From the NCBI RefSeq assembly GCF_004803795.1, contig NZ_CP012543.1, positions 2,046,001-2,110,000 of the forward strand: 64,000 nt of DNA. The letters run 5' to 3'. This DNA is from Campylobacter rectus. Lineage in GTDB: Bacteria > Campylobacterota > Campylobacteria > Campylobacterales > Campylobacteraceae. Below, piece by piece: positions 54,083 through 64,000 of the stretch. The notes under the pieces were generated by a model. It ran no database searches, was not told where the DNA came from, and was given only the letters and a program-made list of their open reading frames with translations. Both the position numbers and the translations under genes were made by a program. Position 1 is the stretch's first letter. Every line of letters begins with the position of its first letter.

Positions 54083-54999
54083 TTAAGCTCCTTTAAAAGC
54101 TCTTCAAGACTGCTAAGATCGGTGACGCTAAAGGTCGGCTTCTCGGTGACTTTTTTGTTGATGCCTTTTAGCACGCTACCGCCGAACTCCACAAAAATAT
54201 CGACCTCGTTTTCGATGCTTTTGATGCTTTGCTTGTATAAAACGGGACTAACGAGCTGGGCTTTTAGCAAATTTAGCGCTTCGTCTTTCGTACCGTAAGG
54301 CTTCGCCGACGCATTTGAAACGACTGGGTCAAATTTAGCAGCCAAGGCAGGCTCTAGCTGCGCCGTTAGCTTCTCGCTAGCGCTCTTTAAAAGCGGGCAG
54401 TGACTTACGACGGACATGTTTAGGGGCAATACGCGCTTGGCGCCCGCTTCTTTAAACGTTGACTCAAATTTGGCGATGTCATCTTTTAGACCCGCGATCA
54501 CGATCTGACCGTCGCAGTTGTAGTTCGCGGCGTAAATTTGATGGCCGTCCGTCTGAGCGTTTTTGCAAATTTGTTCGACCGTCTCGTCGCTAAGGCCCAA
54601 AATAACGCTCATCGTCACGTCTTTACCCACGCAGTCCTCTTGCATAAATTTACCGCGTAAATTTACGATCCTAAGCGCATCCGTAAAATCAAACGCGCCG
54701 CTAACCGCAAGCGCGCTAAACTCGCCCAAAGAGTGACCGAGCGCGAAGCTTGGCTCTAAATTTACGCTTTGCTTTAGCGCGAGATAGCACATAAGCGAAT
54801 TTAAAACGATCGCAGGCTGGGTAAATTCGCTCCTGTTTATGAGGTTGTTTTCGTTGAAAAGTAGGTTTGCAAAGTCGATTTTTAAGCTATCGCTCGCATT
54901 TTGTAAAAGCTCGGATGCGGGGCTGAAATTTTCGTAAATTTCCTTGCCCATACCGATACTTTGCGAGCCTTGCCCGGGGAATATAAACGCCGCTCTCAT
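54079..54999 (-). CDS. fabD: Malonyl-CoA--ACP transacylase
   Basis: Loads malonyl groups on acyl carrier protein for fatty acid synthesis. 306 residues: FIFPGQGSQSIGMGKEIY at the start, the active-site serine in FALGHSLGEFSALAVSGAF (about Ser91), and the histidine in VVSHCPLLKSA (about His201). Start ATG 54999. The 10-bp gap to slyD upstream keeps the C. jejuni order Cj0117-Cj0115. Confidence 0.96.
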   Translation of the reverse strand: MRAAFIFPGQGSQSIGMGKEIYENFSPASELLQNASDSLKIDFANLLFNENNLINRSEFTQPAIVLNSLMCYLALKQSVNLEPSFALGHSLGEFSALAVSGAFDFTDALRIVNLRGKFMQEDCVGKDVTMSVILGLSDETVEQICKNAQTDGHQIYAANYNCDGQIVIAGLKDDIAKFESTFKEAGAKRVLPLNMSVVSHCPLLKSASEKLTAQLEPALAAKFDPVVSNASAKPYGTKDEALNLLKAQLVSPVLYKQSIKSIENEVDIFVEFGGSVLKGINKKVTEKPTFSVTDLSSLEELLKELK

Positions 55000-55009
55000 C
55001 TAAATCCTC

Positions 55010-55621
55010 TTAGCAACAACCGCATCCGTCGTCATTGCCGTGATGGTCGTGTCTGCCGCAGCAGCCGCTCTCTTTGTGCTCGTGATGACCGTGACCTCCG
55101 CAGCAACCGCCTTCGCCGTGATGATGGTCGTGATCGTGTCCGCCACATCCGCATGTGTGAGCGCCGGCTACCATACCCGTAGCTATCTCATCCTCTGTCG
55201 CGTCGCGTTTGTCGAAAATTTGAACCTTAAACTCCAAATCTTTGCCTGCATAAGGGTGATTAAAATCGACAGTCACGTTGTCTTCGCCTATAGATTTTAC
55301 TATCACGCGCACGTTCTCGCCCTGCTCGCCTTGACCGAAAAGCTCCATACCCTCCTTTAGCTCGATACCCGCAAATTGCTCTTTTGGCAGCACTTGAACG
55401 GCGTTAGGGTCGTATTCGCCGCAGGCATCGGCTGCGGAAATAGAGATGATTTTAGTATCGCCTTTGTTTAGTTTTAAAACCTCTTCTTCCAGTTTTTCGA
55501 TTATGTGTCCGCGTCCGGTTAGAAAGGAAATTTCTTGCCCGACTTGCATATTCGACTCCAAAATTTCGCCCGTTTTTGCATCTTTTAGCTCATAAAACAT
55601 AGCTACAACTTGTTCTTTCAC
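55010..55621 (-). CDS. slyD: SlyD-type peptidyl-prolyl isomerase with metal-binding tail
   Basis: FKBP-fold prolyl isomerase with an IF-type chaperone insert. 203 residues: early FYELKDAKTGEILES, LTGRGHIIEKLEEEVL, NPYAGKDLEF-like core (here NHPYAGKDLEFKVQI). The last 50 residues are a His/Cys-rich tail (HDHDHHHGEGGCCGGHGHHE, then CCGRHDHHG) that binds nickel and other metals. In other bacteria SlyD helps nickel delivery to hydrogenase and urease. Single gene before fabD on the minus strand. Confidence 0.94.
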   Translation of the reverse strand: MKEQVVAMFYELKDAKTGEILESNMQVGQEISFLTGRGHIIEKLEEEVLKLNKGDTKIISISAADACGEYDPNAVQVLPKEQFAGIELKEGMELFGQGEQGENVRVIVKSIGEDNVTVDFNHPYAGKDLEFKVQIFDKRDATEDEIATGMVAGAHTCGCGGHDHDHHHGEGGCCGGHGHHEHKESGCCGRHDHHGNDDGCGCC

Positions 55622-55680
55622 GTTCTTCTCCTATTTATGAAAATAACGTGATTATATCGTTAAATTTATTAAAGGAAGTT

Positions 55681-56574
55681 TTAGTTTCGAGTAGGGGCTT
55701 GTTTTGCTTCTTTGCTATCGGGATAGCCTAGTTTTAGAGCTTTGTAAAATTTATTCGCACTTTCGGTGTCTTTTATCTTATCAAAGCTGATAGCGGTGTG
55801 ATAAAGAAGCTTTGGCGTATAGTCGGCCTTGTCGTAGAGCTGAATACTTTGCTGGTAATGTTTTATGGCGTTGTTATAAGCTTTTTGCTTATATGCTATC
55901 TCGCCGAGATAAAAATTTGCCATCGCAGGTTTGTGATCTTTGCTCAAAAGATACTCGTATCTGGCCTTTGCGTCGTCAAGCTTGCCTGCGTCAAACAGTT
56001 TTTTTGCCTCGCTCGCTACGTCTTGATTCTTTCGCCTAGTAAAATCCGTCTTTGAGCTCTGCGACTGGGTATCGGGGGTTTTAACGGCAGACTTATCTTC
56101 GTCTGTTTTTTTCGTATTTGCAGGCGCAGCATTGCTTTTATCTATCAAAGCGCCCATATCCTTAAGAGCTTTTGTGATTTTTGCATTGTTGGCCTCTTGT
56201 ATTTTTCTACTTTCCTCTACGTATTTTTTAAGCTCGTCAAAGTCTGACTTTGCGGTAAAATTTCCATCGTTTCCTTCAAGATCACTTAGTCTTTTTTCTA
56301 TCCTAGATATCCTCGAATTTAGTCCGTCTAACACACTTTGCAAACCTTCGAGTCGCTCTTGCATGCTATTAAGCGAAGACTCTACGTCGCCCACATTTCT
56401 GCTTAAATTTTCTAAATTTTGCTTGTTTTTGAGAAAAGTTTTTTCATTATCGGTTAAACCGTAGGGACTAGAACTGTCTAAATTTCCAGCGTCAAATACG
56501 GAAATTTCATTGGAAGCGGAATAAGAAAGAGTGGCTCCTATAAAAAGAGCCACGATAGTTTTTAAATTCGTCAT
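55681..56574 (-). CDS. cpoB: CpoB/YbgF-like Tol-Pal coordinator
   Basis: Periplasmic protein that links peptidoglycan synthesis to Tol-Pal. 297 residues: signal peptide (about residues 1-22), a coiled coil (about 50-110, LEGLQSVLDGLNSRISRIEK), a polar linker, and a C-terminal TPR domain with AKKLFDAGKLDDAKARYEYL, KAYNNAIKHYQQSIQL and SANKFYKALKLGYPD. Directly downstream of pal, as in C. jejuni (Cj0114). Confidence 0.88.
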   Translation of the reverse strand: MTNLKTIVALFIGATLSYSASNEISVFDAGNLDSSSPYGLTDNEKTFLKNKQNLENLSRNVGDVESSLNSMQERLEGLQSVLDGLNSRISRIEKRLSDLEGNDGNFTAKSDFDELKKYVEESRKIQEANNAKITKALKDMGALIDKSNAAPANTKKTDEDKSAVKTPDTQSQSSKTDFTRRKNQDVASEAKKLFDAGKLDDAKARYEYLLSKDHKPAMANFYLGEIAYKQKAYNNAIKHYQQSIQLYDKADYTPKLLYHTAISFDKIKDTESANKFYKALKLGYPDSKEAKQAPTRN

Positions 56575-56582
56575 AAATTTAA

Positions 56583-57101
56583 TTATGGAAGAACTTTAAA
56601 TTCGGCGCGTCTGTTTTGAGCGTCGCAAGCTTTTGTTTTGTCGGTGCAAACAGGGTTGCTTTCGCCGTAGCTTACGACCATGATTCTATCTGCGGCAACG
56701 CCTTGTTTTACGAGAGCGTCTTTAGCGGCTTTTGCTCTTTTTAAACCAAGCGCATAGTTATACTCGTCAGTGCCCCACTCGTCGCAGTTACCCTCTATTT
56801 TTACAGAAAGAGCTTGAGCCTCTGATTGATTAAATAGGCCTGCATTTGTATTGATAACGGGTTGCATATCGCCTTTGATGTTAAATTTGTCAAAATCAAA
56901 ATATACTGTTTGAACTTGACCCTCAATGCTTGAAATTAATTGCTGCAATCTTTCGCTATCGCTCATCATATTATCGCTTGAACCCATATTTCCCATATTT
57001 TGATTCGCATCGGCGCTCATATCAACTTCAGGGGTCTTAGAGCTACAACCGCTCAACAACAAAGCCGCAATAGCAGCAGAGGCTAAAACTACTTTTTTCA
57101 T
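56583..57101 (-). CDS. pal: Peptidoglycan-associated lipoprotein Pal (Omp18)
   Basis: Outer-membrane lipoprotein tethered to peptidoglycan; with TolB it supports outer-membrane integrity. 172 residues from ATG 57101, chosen over an upstream ATG because AAGGATAAAA precedes it and the lipoprotein signal (MKK, lipobox LLLSGC) begins there. OmpA-like domain: VYFDFDKFNIKGDMQPVI, EGNCDEWGTDEYNYALGLKR and VSYGESNPVC. Follows tolB. Confidence 0.96.
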   Translation of the reverse strand: MKKVVLASAAIAALLLSGCSSKTPEVDMSADANQNMGNMGSSDNMMSDSERLQQLISSIEGQVQTVYFDFDKFNIKGDMQPVINTNAGLFNQSEAQALSVKIEGNCDEWGTDEYNYALGLKRAKAAKDALVKQGVAADRIMVVSYGESNPVCTDKTKACDAQNRRAEFKVLP

Positions 57102-57154
57102 TTTTATCCTTTTGTAGAATTTTGTCGTGATTATATCATAAAATTTACTCAATA

Positions 57155-58429
57155 TTACCAATCAATCGACTGAATTTTGCCGATTTTTAACGGGAATTGG
57201 AAACTTTTATTTTCATTTACGCGGATAATACCCAGCGAACTCTGACCCCCGAGCTCTTTAATAAACACCACGCTTTGTCCGTCGCTAGAAAATCTAGGAT
57301 ATAAATTCTTACCGCTTGCAGTAAGCTGCCTGATGTAATCAGTCTGCGTAGAGATCATATAAATGTTAAAATCCCTCGTTCCAAAGCCGCTTTTGCCGTC
57401 CTCTCTGCTCGAATAAACTATGTAATTTTGATAGGTGCTGACGGAGTTGTTGTTTTTACCGTGATATACCATCTGCTCAAAGCCGCTTCCATCGACGTTT
57501 TGAGCAAAAACATTCGGATAACCCAGTCTATCGGATACGAAAACCACGCGTCTGTCGCCATCAACGAAATTTCCATTAACGTCGATGCCGCTATAATTGG
57601 TTATCTGCGACAATCTTTTTGAATTTAAGTCATATATATAGATGTCGGGCTGATCTTGCGGAGCCATAGTTAGTAAAATTTTATCTCCGTTTTGGCTGAC
57701 GTCCGAGGCTATGAGCATACCGCCTCTGCTGTCTAAAATTTTAGTTTTTTGACCGCTTGCGACGTCGTATCTGTAGAGCACTAGCTTCGCTCCGCTGTAA
57801 TCGGAGTAGTAAAAAGCTCTCTGGTCGGCTCCTATCCATTTTGGAAAGATGTTTAGGCCGCCGCGCACAAGCACTTTTTGATAGGTCAAGGTATAGTCGG
57901 CTATGACGATCTCGCTCTGCTTAGAGCCCGTTCCTTTAGCGAAAATGATAAATTTCTCCATCCAATTAACAGCCGGCATTTTTAGCTCGTTAATAAGCTC
58001 TACTACCGCCTTATGCGCGATAAACGGATATTTCGCGCCGTCGTTCATATTGTAAATTTTCTCATATTGAGTGGTTGCGGTTTTTGCATTTATGAGCTTG
58101 ACCCTGAGACTCAAAGGCGAGGTAGGAGAGCCCTCAAGCGCGTATCTAAAAATGAGCTGGGCGCCCTTTTCGCTCATCACGTTCGTGTTTGAGTCGCCCT
58201 CGTAGCTGCTGGCGATATACTCGTCCACGACCTCAAAATCAGAGCTTACCTTTAAGTCTCCGAGCATGATTTTGTGAAATTTGCCCTTAAAAGCCTGATC
58301 GCCGACGGCAGTAGTGGCGTCTTGGAGCACGATCTTTGGCAGAGCTAAGCCTTTATTGATGACCGAGATGGTAGCATCTACGGCAAAAAGCCAACCCGCA
58401 AAAGCAAGAAACAGTAAAATTTTCTTCAT
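57155..58429 (-). CDS. tolB: Tol-Pal system protein TolB
   Basis: Periplasmic beta-propeller that binds Pal. 424 residues with signal peptide (about 1-16), an N-terminal alpha/beta domain, and propeller blades marked by DYSGAKLVLYRYDVASGQKT, RLGYPNVFAQNVDGSGFEQM and PRFSSDGQSVVFIKELGGQ. Located between tolA and pal. A 10-bp gap separates it from tolA. Confidence 0.95.
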   Translation of the reverse strand: MKKILLFLAFAGWLFAVDATISVINKGLALPKIVLQDATTAVGDQAFKGKFHKIMLGDLKVSSDFEVVDEYIASSYEGDSNTNVMSEKGAQLIFRYALEGSPTSPLSLRVKLINAKTATTQYEKIYNMNDGAKYPFIAHKAVVELINELKMPAVNWMEKFIIFAKGTGSKQSEIVIADYTLTYQKVLVRGGLNIFPKWIGADQRAFYYSDYSGAKLVLYRYDVASGQKTKILDSRGGMLIASDVSQNGDKILLTMAPQDQPDIYIYDLNSKRLSQITNYSGIDVNGNFVDGDRRVVFVSDRLGYPNVFAQNVDGSGFEQMVYHGKNNNSVSTYQNYIVYSSREDGKSGFGTRDFNIYMISTQTDYIRQLTASGKNLYPRFSSDGQSVVFIKELGGQSSLGIIRVNENKSFQFPLKIGKIQSIDW

Positions 58430-58439
58430 TTTTCCTCCG

Positions 58440-59270
58440 TTATTCCAGTTTGTCTTCTAGTTTGGTTGCGAGCCTAACAGCTCTGCCCATCTGAGTAGGC
58501 GGCGGAAATTTCTCAAAAGTCATATTTTCCAAGAAATCTCTAACCTTGTCGTTAAATTCGCTATTATACGATAATTTTTTTATATCGTAGCTAAACGATC
58601 CGTCAATGTCGATGACAATCTCGACTTCCGCCTCATCGCTAGAGTCGGCCTTGTAGGCACTCCATTTGCTCTGTAAAATTCTGCTAATCATACCGAAATA
58701 TTCATTATATTCACCGGTCATTTGCGACTTTGGAGTTTTAGCAACCTGATCCAAAGTAAAATTTTTAATAACGTCGCTAGCCTTTTTTTGCTGGCTCGTT
58801 ATCTGGACTTTTTCGGGCTTTTTGCGGCTTTGCTCTTTTGGTTGCTCTTTTTTCTTGGCGACTTTATCTTCTTTTAGTTTAGAGGTATCGATACTACCGA
58901 ATAAATCCTTTAAATTCGGCTCTTCTACCTTTTTTTCTTCGGGCTCGGGCGGTGCGGGATCGGGCTCGGGCGGTTTATTCGTGGTATCCGGTTTTAGCTC
59001 CTCTTTCTTGATATCTTCTTCTTTTTTTACGGGCTCGGGCTTTTCTTCTTTTACGATCTCTTTTTTAGGCTCGGGAGCTTTTACCGTGACGTCGGGCTCG
59101 CGCTCGACTATCATAATATCTATAAAGGCGTCTTTGGTGTCGGTGTATTTTTTCGGCTCTTCTTTGAAGTAAGTAAGCTTAATAAAAATACCGCTTATGA
59201 TACAAAGATAAAGAAAAGCCGATAGTAAGAAGTAGCCCGAAGTGTTAAATTTGAGATCAAATTTATCCAT
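58440..59270 (-). CDS. tolA: TolA-like envelope protein
   Basis: Spans the periplasm, joining the TolQR motor to the outer membrane. 276 residues: one N-terminal membrane helix (about 14-32), a long Pro/Lys/Glu-rich stretch (about 55-160, with repeats of PEPEEKK and PEPKKE types), and a C-terminal TonB/TolA-like domain (about 195-276) with ILQSKWSAY and VIDIDGSFSYDIKKLS. It overlaps the tolR stop by 8 bp. The order tolQ-tolR-tolA-tolB-pal is complete. Confidence 0.9.
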   Translation of the reverse strand: MDKFDLKFNTSGYFLLSAFLYLCIISGIFIKLTYFKEEPKKYTDTKDAFIDIMIVEREPDVTVKAPEPKKEIVKEEKPEPVKKEEDIKKEELKPDTTNKPPEPDPAPPEPEEKKVEEPNLKDLFGSIDTSKLKEDKVAKKKEQPKEQSRKKPEKVQITSQQKKASDVIKNFTLDQVAKTPKSQMTGEYNEYFGMISRILQSKWSAYKADSSDEAEVEIVIDIDGSFSYDIKKLSYNSEFNDKVRDFLENMTFEKFPPPTQMGRAVRLATKLEDKLE

Positions 59271-59655
59271 TAGTCTGGAGCGCCACCTTTGTAAAGCCGG
59301 CGTTTTTCACGCTCTTTAAAACAAACATCACATCATCATATATGAGGCTCTTGTCGGCCTTAATATAAACGGGCGAATTTTTATCGTATTTTGCCCCGAT
59401 CAGCACGATATTGTCGGGAAGCTCGCGCAGATCCATAGTGTTTTGATCGATTCTTACTTTTTTCGTAGCATCCACCATAACGGTCAAATCCTTTTTTTGA
59501 ACCGAAGAGGTTTTGGTTTTTGAGCCCTCGGGCAATAAAATTTGCTCCTCGTAAATAATCGTAGGCGTCGTAACCATAAGAATCGCCAACAAAACAAGCA
59601 TAATATCTACGAGCGGAGTTATGTTTAACTCCGGAGTTTCGTCGAGATTTATCAT
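59263..59655 (-). CDS. tolR: TolR/ExbD-family protein
   Basis: 130 residues: short cytoplasmic start, one membrane helix with the proton-pathway Asp in TPLVDIMLVLLAILMVT (about Asp17), and a periplasmic domain ending TKVALQTNG. Works with TolQ to use the proton gradient. The start overlaps tolQ by 4 bp. In C. jejuni the locus is called exbD3. Confidence 0.93.
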   Translation of the reverse strand: MINLDETPELNITPLVDIMLVLLAILMVTTPTIIYEEQILLPEGSKTKTSSVQKKDLTVMVDATKKVRIDQNTMDLRELPDNIVLIGAKYDKNSPVYIKADKSLIYDDVMFVLKSVKNAGFTKVALQTNG

Positions 59656-60233
59656 TGATTTTCTTTAAACGTTGCAAGGATATCAACTTCACGTCTGATA
59701 ACGCTCATAAGCTCGTAAGCTTTTCGTTTGATAAGCAAACTAAAGGTATAAGCGGGAATCGCAACGAATATACCGGCTCCAGTGGCCACAAGTGCTTCGC
59801 TGATAGCTGGAGCGATGAAACCTAGAGACGAATTTCCTCCGCCTTGACCAAGCTGAGAAAACGTCTCCAAAATAGAAACAACGGTACCGAAAAGTCCGAT
59901 AAAAGGCGACGTAGAAGCGATAATGCTAAGCCAAGTAATACCGCTTGTTGCGTTTCTCTCGGCAATACTAACGGCTACCGAAAGCTTTTCTTTGGATACC
60001 GAACCGCTTACGAATCTTTTTAAAACCGAATCGTTTAGTATATGCTTGGAGCCGCCCATCAGCAGCGACTCAAGCGCATTTTGCTCTTTTTTTTGCCATA
60101 AGCTAAGCCCTACCATACGAGATAAAAGCACGGTAAGGCTTATAATGAAATAAAAAGAGAGCCAACCGAGTACAAATACGGTAATAAAACTACTTCTTGA
60201 TAAGTAGTTTAAAAAAATATCAAGTCCGGCCAC
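59652..60233 (-). CDS. tolQ: TolQ/ExbB-family motor protein
   Basis: 193 residues with three membrane helices (about 14-38, 103-125, 140-165). The cytoplasmic domain holds NATSGITWLSIIASTSPFIG, then LFGTVVSILETFSQLG, and the third helix has ALVATGAGIFVAIPAY. It forms the stator-like channel with TolR. The stop of atpC and this start share one base region (60233), so the Tol operon directly follows the ATP synthase operon. Confidence 0.93.
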   Translation of the reverse strand: MAGLDIFLNYLSRSSFITVFVLGWLSFYFIISLTVLLSRMVGLSLWQKKEQNALESLLMGGSKHILNDSVLKRFVSGSVSKEKLSVAVSIAERNATSGITWLSIIASTSPFIGLFGTVVSILETFSQLGQGGGNSSLGFIAPAISEALVATGAGIFVAIPAYTFSLLIKRKAYELMSVIRREVDILATFKENQ

Positions 60234-60622
60234 TATCTTGTCCGAGCCATGCTATCTAGTTTTGCAACTGTAGCCGCCATAGCGTTATTTTCGCTACTCA
60301 TACTAGCGATCAAATCTTTTGCCTTTTGCAATGAATTTGCTATCTCGCTCTCGGAATTTCCAGCCACATGGACGGCACCGTCGGCAAGGATAGTTGCCTT
60401 ACCCTCGTTTATCTCGGCATATCCCCAGTTTATCGCGACGGCATCATGACTTTTATCTTCGCTCTCGATGTCTATAACGCCGGCTTTTAAAAGCGAGATA
60501 AGCGAGGCGTGCCCGGGCAAAACCCCGAACTCGCCTTCGCTACCGGGCAAAACTACGCTTTTAATATCGTTTGAAAACACTAAACCATCAGGCGTAACGA
60601 TTTCTAAATGTAATTTATCCAT
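60233..60622 (-). CDS. atpC: ATP synthase epsilon subunit
   Basis: 129 residues with the N-terminal beta domain (LEIVTPDGLVFSNDIKSVVL, PGSEGEFGVLPGHASLISLL) and a short C-terminal helical part that regulates rotation. Downstream of atpD with a 17-bp gap. Last gene of the atp operon, as in C. jejuni (Cj0108). Confidence 0.96.
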   Translation of the reverse strand: MDKLHLEIVTPDGLVFSNDIKSVVLPGSEGEFGVLPGHASLISLLKAGVIDIESEDKSHDAVAINWGYAEINEGKATILADGAVHVAGNSESEIANSLQKAKDLIASMSSENNAMAATVAKLDSMARTR

Positions 60623-60639
60623 TACTTTTTCCTTTAAAT

Positions 60640-62046
<1,407 letters not shown>

Positions 62047-62050
62047 TTAA

Positions 62051-62935
62051 TTATTTCATTGATTCGACGCCACTGATGATCTCGATAAGCTCAGTGGTGA
62101 TAGACTCTTGGCGAGCCTTGTTATACGATAGTTTTAGCTGAGCGACGCGCTCTTTGGCGTTGTTAGTCGCATTGTCCATCGCTTGCATCCTGGCGCTGTG
62201 CTCGGCCGCTAGGCTATCGACTAAAGCGTAATACATACTATACTCGAAATACTTCGTAAGCAGTTCGTTTAAAATTTTACCGTCGTCGCTCGGCTCGAAT
62301 TCCATCAAAGAATTCGTCTCGATTTCGACAAGCTTTGGCGGCTCGACCGGCACGATGTCGTTTATGCGAATTTGCTGAGAGATCATGTTATTGTAGCCGT
62401 TATGCACCAAAATAACCTTATCCGTTGTGCCGCTTATAAAGTCGTCTATCGCGTCTTTTATGATGTTTTGAGCTTTCTCATAGGTTGGAGACGAGCTCAC
62501 GCCGATGTATTTTTCAAGCAAATTTATACCCTGGAAGCTAAAAAATTCTATACCTTTTTTACCTACCGCGCGAAGCCTTATCTTTACTTTTTTTGCCTTA
62601 AATTCGTTAATCATATTTCTAACGGTTTTAATGGTCTGGATGTTAAAACCGCCGCAAAGCCCCTTGTCTGCGGTAACGAATATAATATCGACCTTTTCGA
62701 TATTCTCTTTGACGTCGAAAAATTTACTCTCGGTGTTTACGGAGCGATATTGATTGATCTTATAGGCGATTTCAGATAAAACTTCGTTGATCTTGAGCGC
62801 ATAAACCCTGGAGTGACGAGCGGCTTCCTCGGCCTTGCGAAGTTTAGCCGTAGATACCAGCTTCATCGCGCGCGTCGTCTTTTGGGTATTTTGGACGCTC
62901 TTGATCTTTCGTTTTATATCTTTTAAATTTGACAT
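62051..62935 (-). CDS. atpG: ATP synthase gamma subunit
   Basis: Central stalk of F1. 294 residues with the long N-terminal helix ([20 protein letters not shown]), [12 protein letters not shown] (about 89-100) and the C-terminal helix ([20 protein letters not shown]). Complete. Nine bases separate it from the atpA stop. Confidence 0.98.
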   Translation of the reverse strand: MSNLKDIKRKIKSVQNTQKTTRAMKLVSTAKLRKAEEAARHSRVYALKINEVLSEIAYKINQYRSVNTESKFFDVKENIEKVDIIFVTADKGLCGGFNIQTIKTVRNMINEFKAKKVKIRLRAVGKKGIEFFSFQGINLLEKYIGVSSSPTYEKAQNIIKDAIDDFISGTTDKVILVHNGYNNMISQQIRINDIVPVEPPKLVEIETNSLMEFEPSDDGKILNELLTKYFEYSMYYALVDSLAAEHSARMQAMDNATNNAKERVAQLKLSYNKARQESITTELIEIISGVESMK

Positions 62936-62944
62936 ATTCTAGCC

Positions 62945-64000
62945 TTAGTTAGCGGCAAACGTCGCTTTAAAGTCTTTTAGCGCCTTATGCAAAAGCTCCT
63001 CAATCTCTTTGTCGAGTACTTTTTTAGTTCGAATTTGCTCGAAAATTTCAGGATATTTCGCCTCTATATAAGGATAAATTTCGGCTTCAAATTTTGTAAC
63101 CGCTACAGTCGAAATATCGTCCAAATAACCTTTTGTACCGGCAAAAATCATAACGACTTGCTTTTCAACCGCAAGCGGGCTGTAAGGAGGCTGCTTTAAC
63201 ACTTCGACCATCCTTTGACCGCGCTCAAGCTGTTTTCTCGAGCTCTCGTCAAGGTCGCTCGCAAACTGCGCAAATGCTTGAAGCTCGCGGTATTGTGCAA
63301 GGTCAAGCCTCAACGTTCCCGAAACTTGCTTGGTTGCTTTTATCTGAGCTGCGCCGCCGACGCGAGAAACCGAAAGGCCGACGTTGATCGCAGGGCGGAT
63401 GCCCGAGTTAAATAAGTCGGACTCAAGGAAAATTTGACCGTCGGTGATAGAAATAACGTTTGTCGGAATATACGCCGAAACGTCGCCGGCTTGCGTCTCG
63501 ATAATAGGAAGCGCCGTTAGAGAACCAGCGCCTAGCTTATCGTTTAGCTTAGATGCGCGTTCTAGCAAGCGAGAGTGCAAGTAGAAAACGTCGCCGGGAT
63601 ACGCTTCGCGGCCCGGCGGTCTGCGAAGGATCAAGCTCATTTCGCGGTATGCCACGGCGTGTTTTGAAAGATCATCATAGATGATTAGGGCGTGGCGAGA
63701 GTTGTCTCTAAAGTATTCGCCCATCGTTACGCCCGCATACGGAGCTAGATACTGAAGCGCAGCAGCGTCGGAAGCACCTGCATTTACGACGATGGTGTAT
63801 TCCATAGCACCGTATTCTTCGAGCTTTTTAACGACTTGCGCGACCGTTGATTGTTTTTGTCCGATCGCGACGTAGATACAAATAACGTCTTGACCTTTTT
63901 GGTTGATGATAGTATCTATCGCGACGGTAGTTTTACCCGTTTGGCGGTCGCCGATGATGAGCTCGCGTTGTCCGCGGCCGATCGGCACTAGCGCGTCGAT
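62945..64000 (-). CDS. atpA: ATP synthase subunit alpha (5' end outside window)
   Basis: Non-catalytic nucleotide-binding subunit of F1. The frame runs open to base 64000; residues IDAL precede [20 protein letters not shown], so the GTG at 63988 is an internal valine, not the start. About 352 residues are visible of about 500. Motifs are the Walker [30 protein letters not shown] and the [17 protein letters not shown] region. C-terminal helical domain complete. Confidence 0.97.
   Translation of the reverse strand: MDALVPIGRGQRELIIGDRQTGKTTVAIDTIINQKGQDVICIYVAIGQKQSTVAQVVKKLEEYGAMEYTIVVNAGASDAAALQYLAPYAGVTMGEYFRDNSRHALIIYDDLSKHAVAYREMSLILRRPPGREAYPGDVFYLHSRLLERASKLNDKLGAGSLTALPIIETQAGDVSAYIPTNVISITDGQIFLESDLFNSGIRPAINVGLSVSRVGGAAQIKATKQVSGTLRLDLAQYRELQAFAQFASDLDESSRKQLERGQRMVEVLKQPPYSPLAVEKQVVMIFAGTKGYLDDISTVAVTKFEAEIYPYIEAKYPEIFEQIRTKKVLDKEIEELLHKALKDFKATFAAN

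Overview
The window comes from a Campylobacter-type epsilonproteobacterium, most likely one of the non-thermophilic, less AT-rich species (C. showae, C. rectus, C. curvus and C. concisus are the obvious candidates; inference). The gene order matches the Campylobacter jejuni chromosome in several blocks: asd-flgR-flgQ-flgP-gyrA; gpmI-mraY-murD; bamA-tyrA-M23 peptidase-lpxC-tsaB-thrB-ylxR-infB-rbfA-rimP; and accD-rlmH-dksA-dus through mtnN-fabD-slyD-cpoB-pal-tolB-tolA-tolR-tolQ-atpC-D-G-A. Base composition is more balanced than in C. jejuni, and the whole sequence is peppered with the word AAATTT, usually as TAAATTTG, CAAATTTG or a close variant.

Layout. 1-8563 (mostly minus strand): truncated asd, flagellar regulator flgR, flgQ/flgP, gyrA, then a small membrane protein, a ComF-like phosphoribosyltransferase and two lipoproteins. 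8564-10029: 1.5 kb without a convincing gene, built of hairpins, degenerate repeats and a C12-T12-A8 homopolymer tract. 10030-19870: mutS2, a small membrane protein, murC, gpmI and, divergently, mraY, a conserved hypothetical gene and murD. 20040-20115: tRNA-Phe(GAA), followed by a decayed accessory island (about 20.1-26.2 kb) with a possible integrase relic, one IS1595-type element with an 8-bp target duplication, and two near-identical inverted copies bracketing a cluster of small membrane/coiled-coil genes. 26239-34203: a GGDEF/EAL protein, a LysE exporter and a 1601-residue LapA/RTX-like adhesin. 34362-34469: the relic tail of a chemotaxis receptor. 34572-34946: a DUF488 gene. 35604-50995: envelope, amino acid and translation genes in conserved order, through accD, rlmH, dksA, dus and recO. 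51270-52564: a frameshifted ankyrin-repeat gene. 52635-64000: ttcA, mtnN, fabD, slyD, the Tol-Pal operon and the end of the ATP synthase operon (atpA cut by the window edge).

How it works together. Several stretches build the cell envelope: murC, murD and mraY for peptidoglycan precursors, the M23 hydrolase for peptidoglycan shape, lpxC for lipid A, bamA for outer-membrane insertion and Tol-Pal for outer-membrane constriction. The 26-34 kb block looks like a surface-adhesion module: a type I-secreted adhesin with a LapG-type cleavage motif, next to a c-di-GMP protein.

The most unusual signals are (i) a family of short hairpin-forming inserts found both in intergenic DNA and inside the IS1595 transposases, (ii) AAATTT-centred perfect palindromes placed at gene ends, which recall the paired uptake-sequence terminators of Neisseria and Haemophilus, and (iii) the IS-bracketed cluster of unrecognised small membrane/coiled-coil genes. 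All statements come from reading the sequence; no search or folding program was run.
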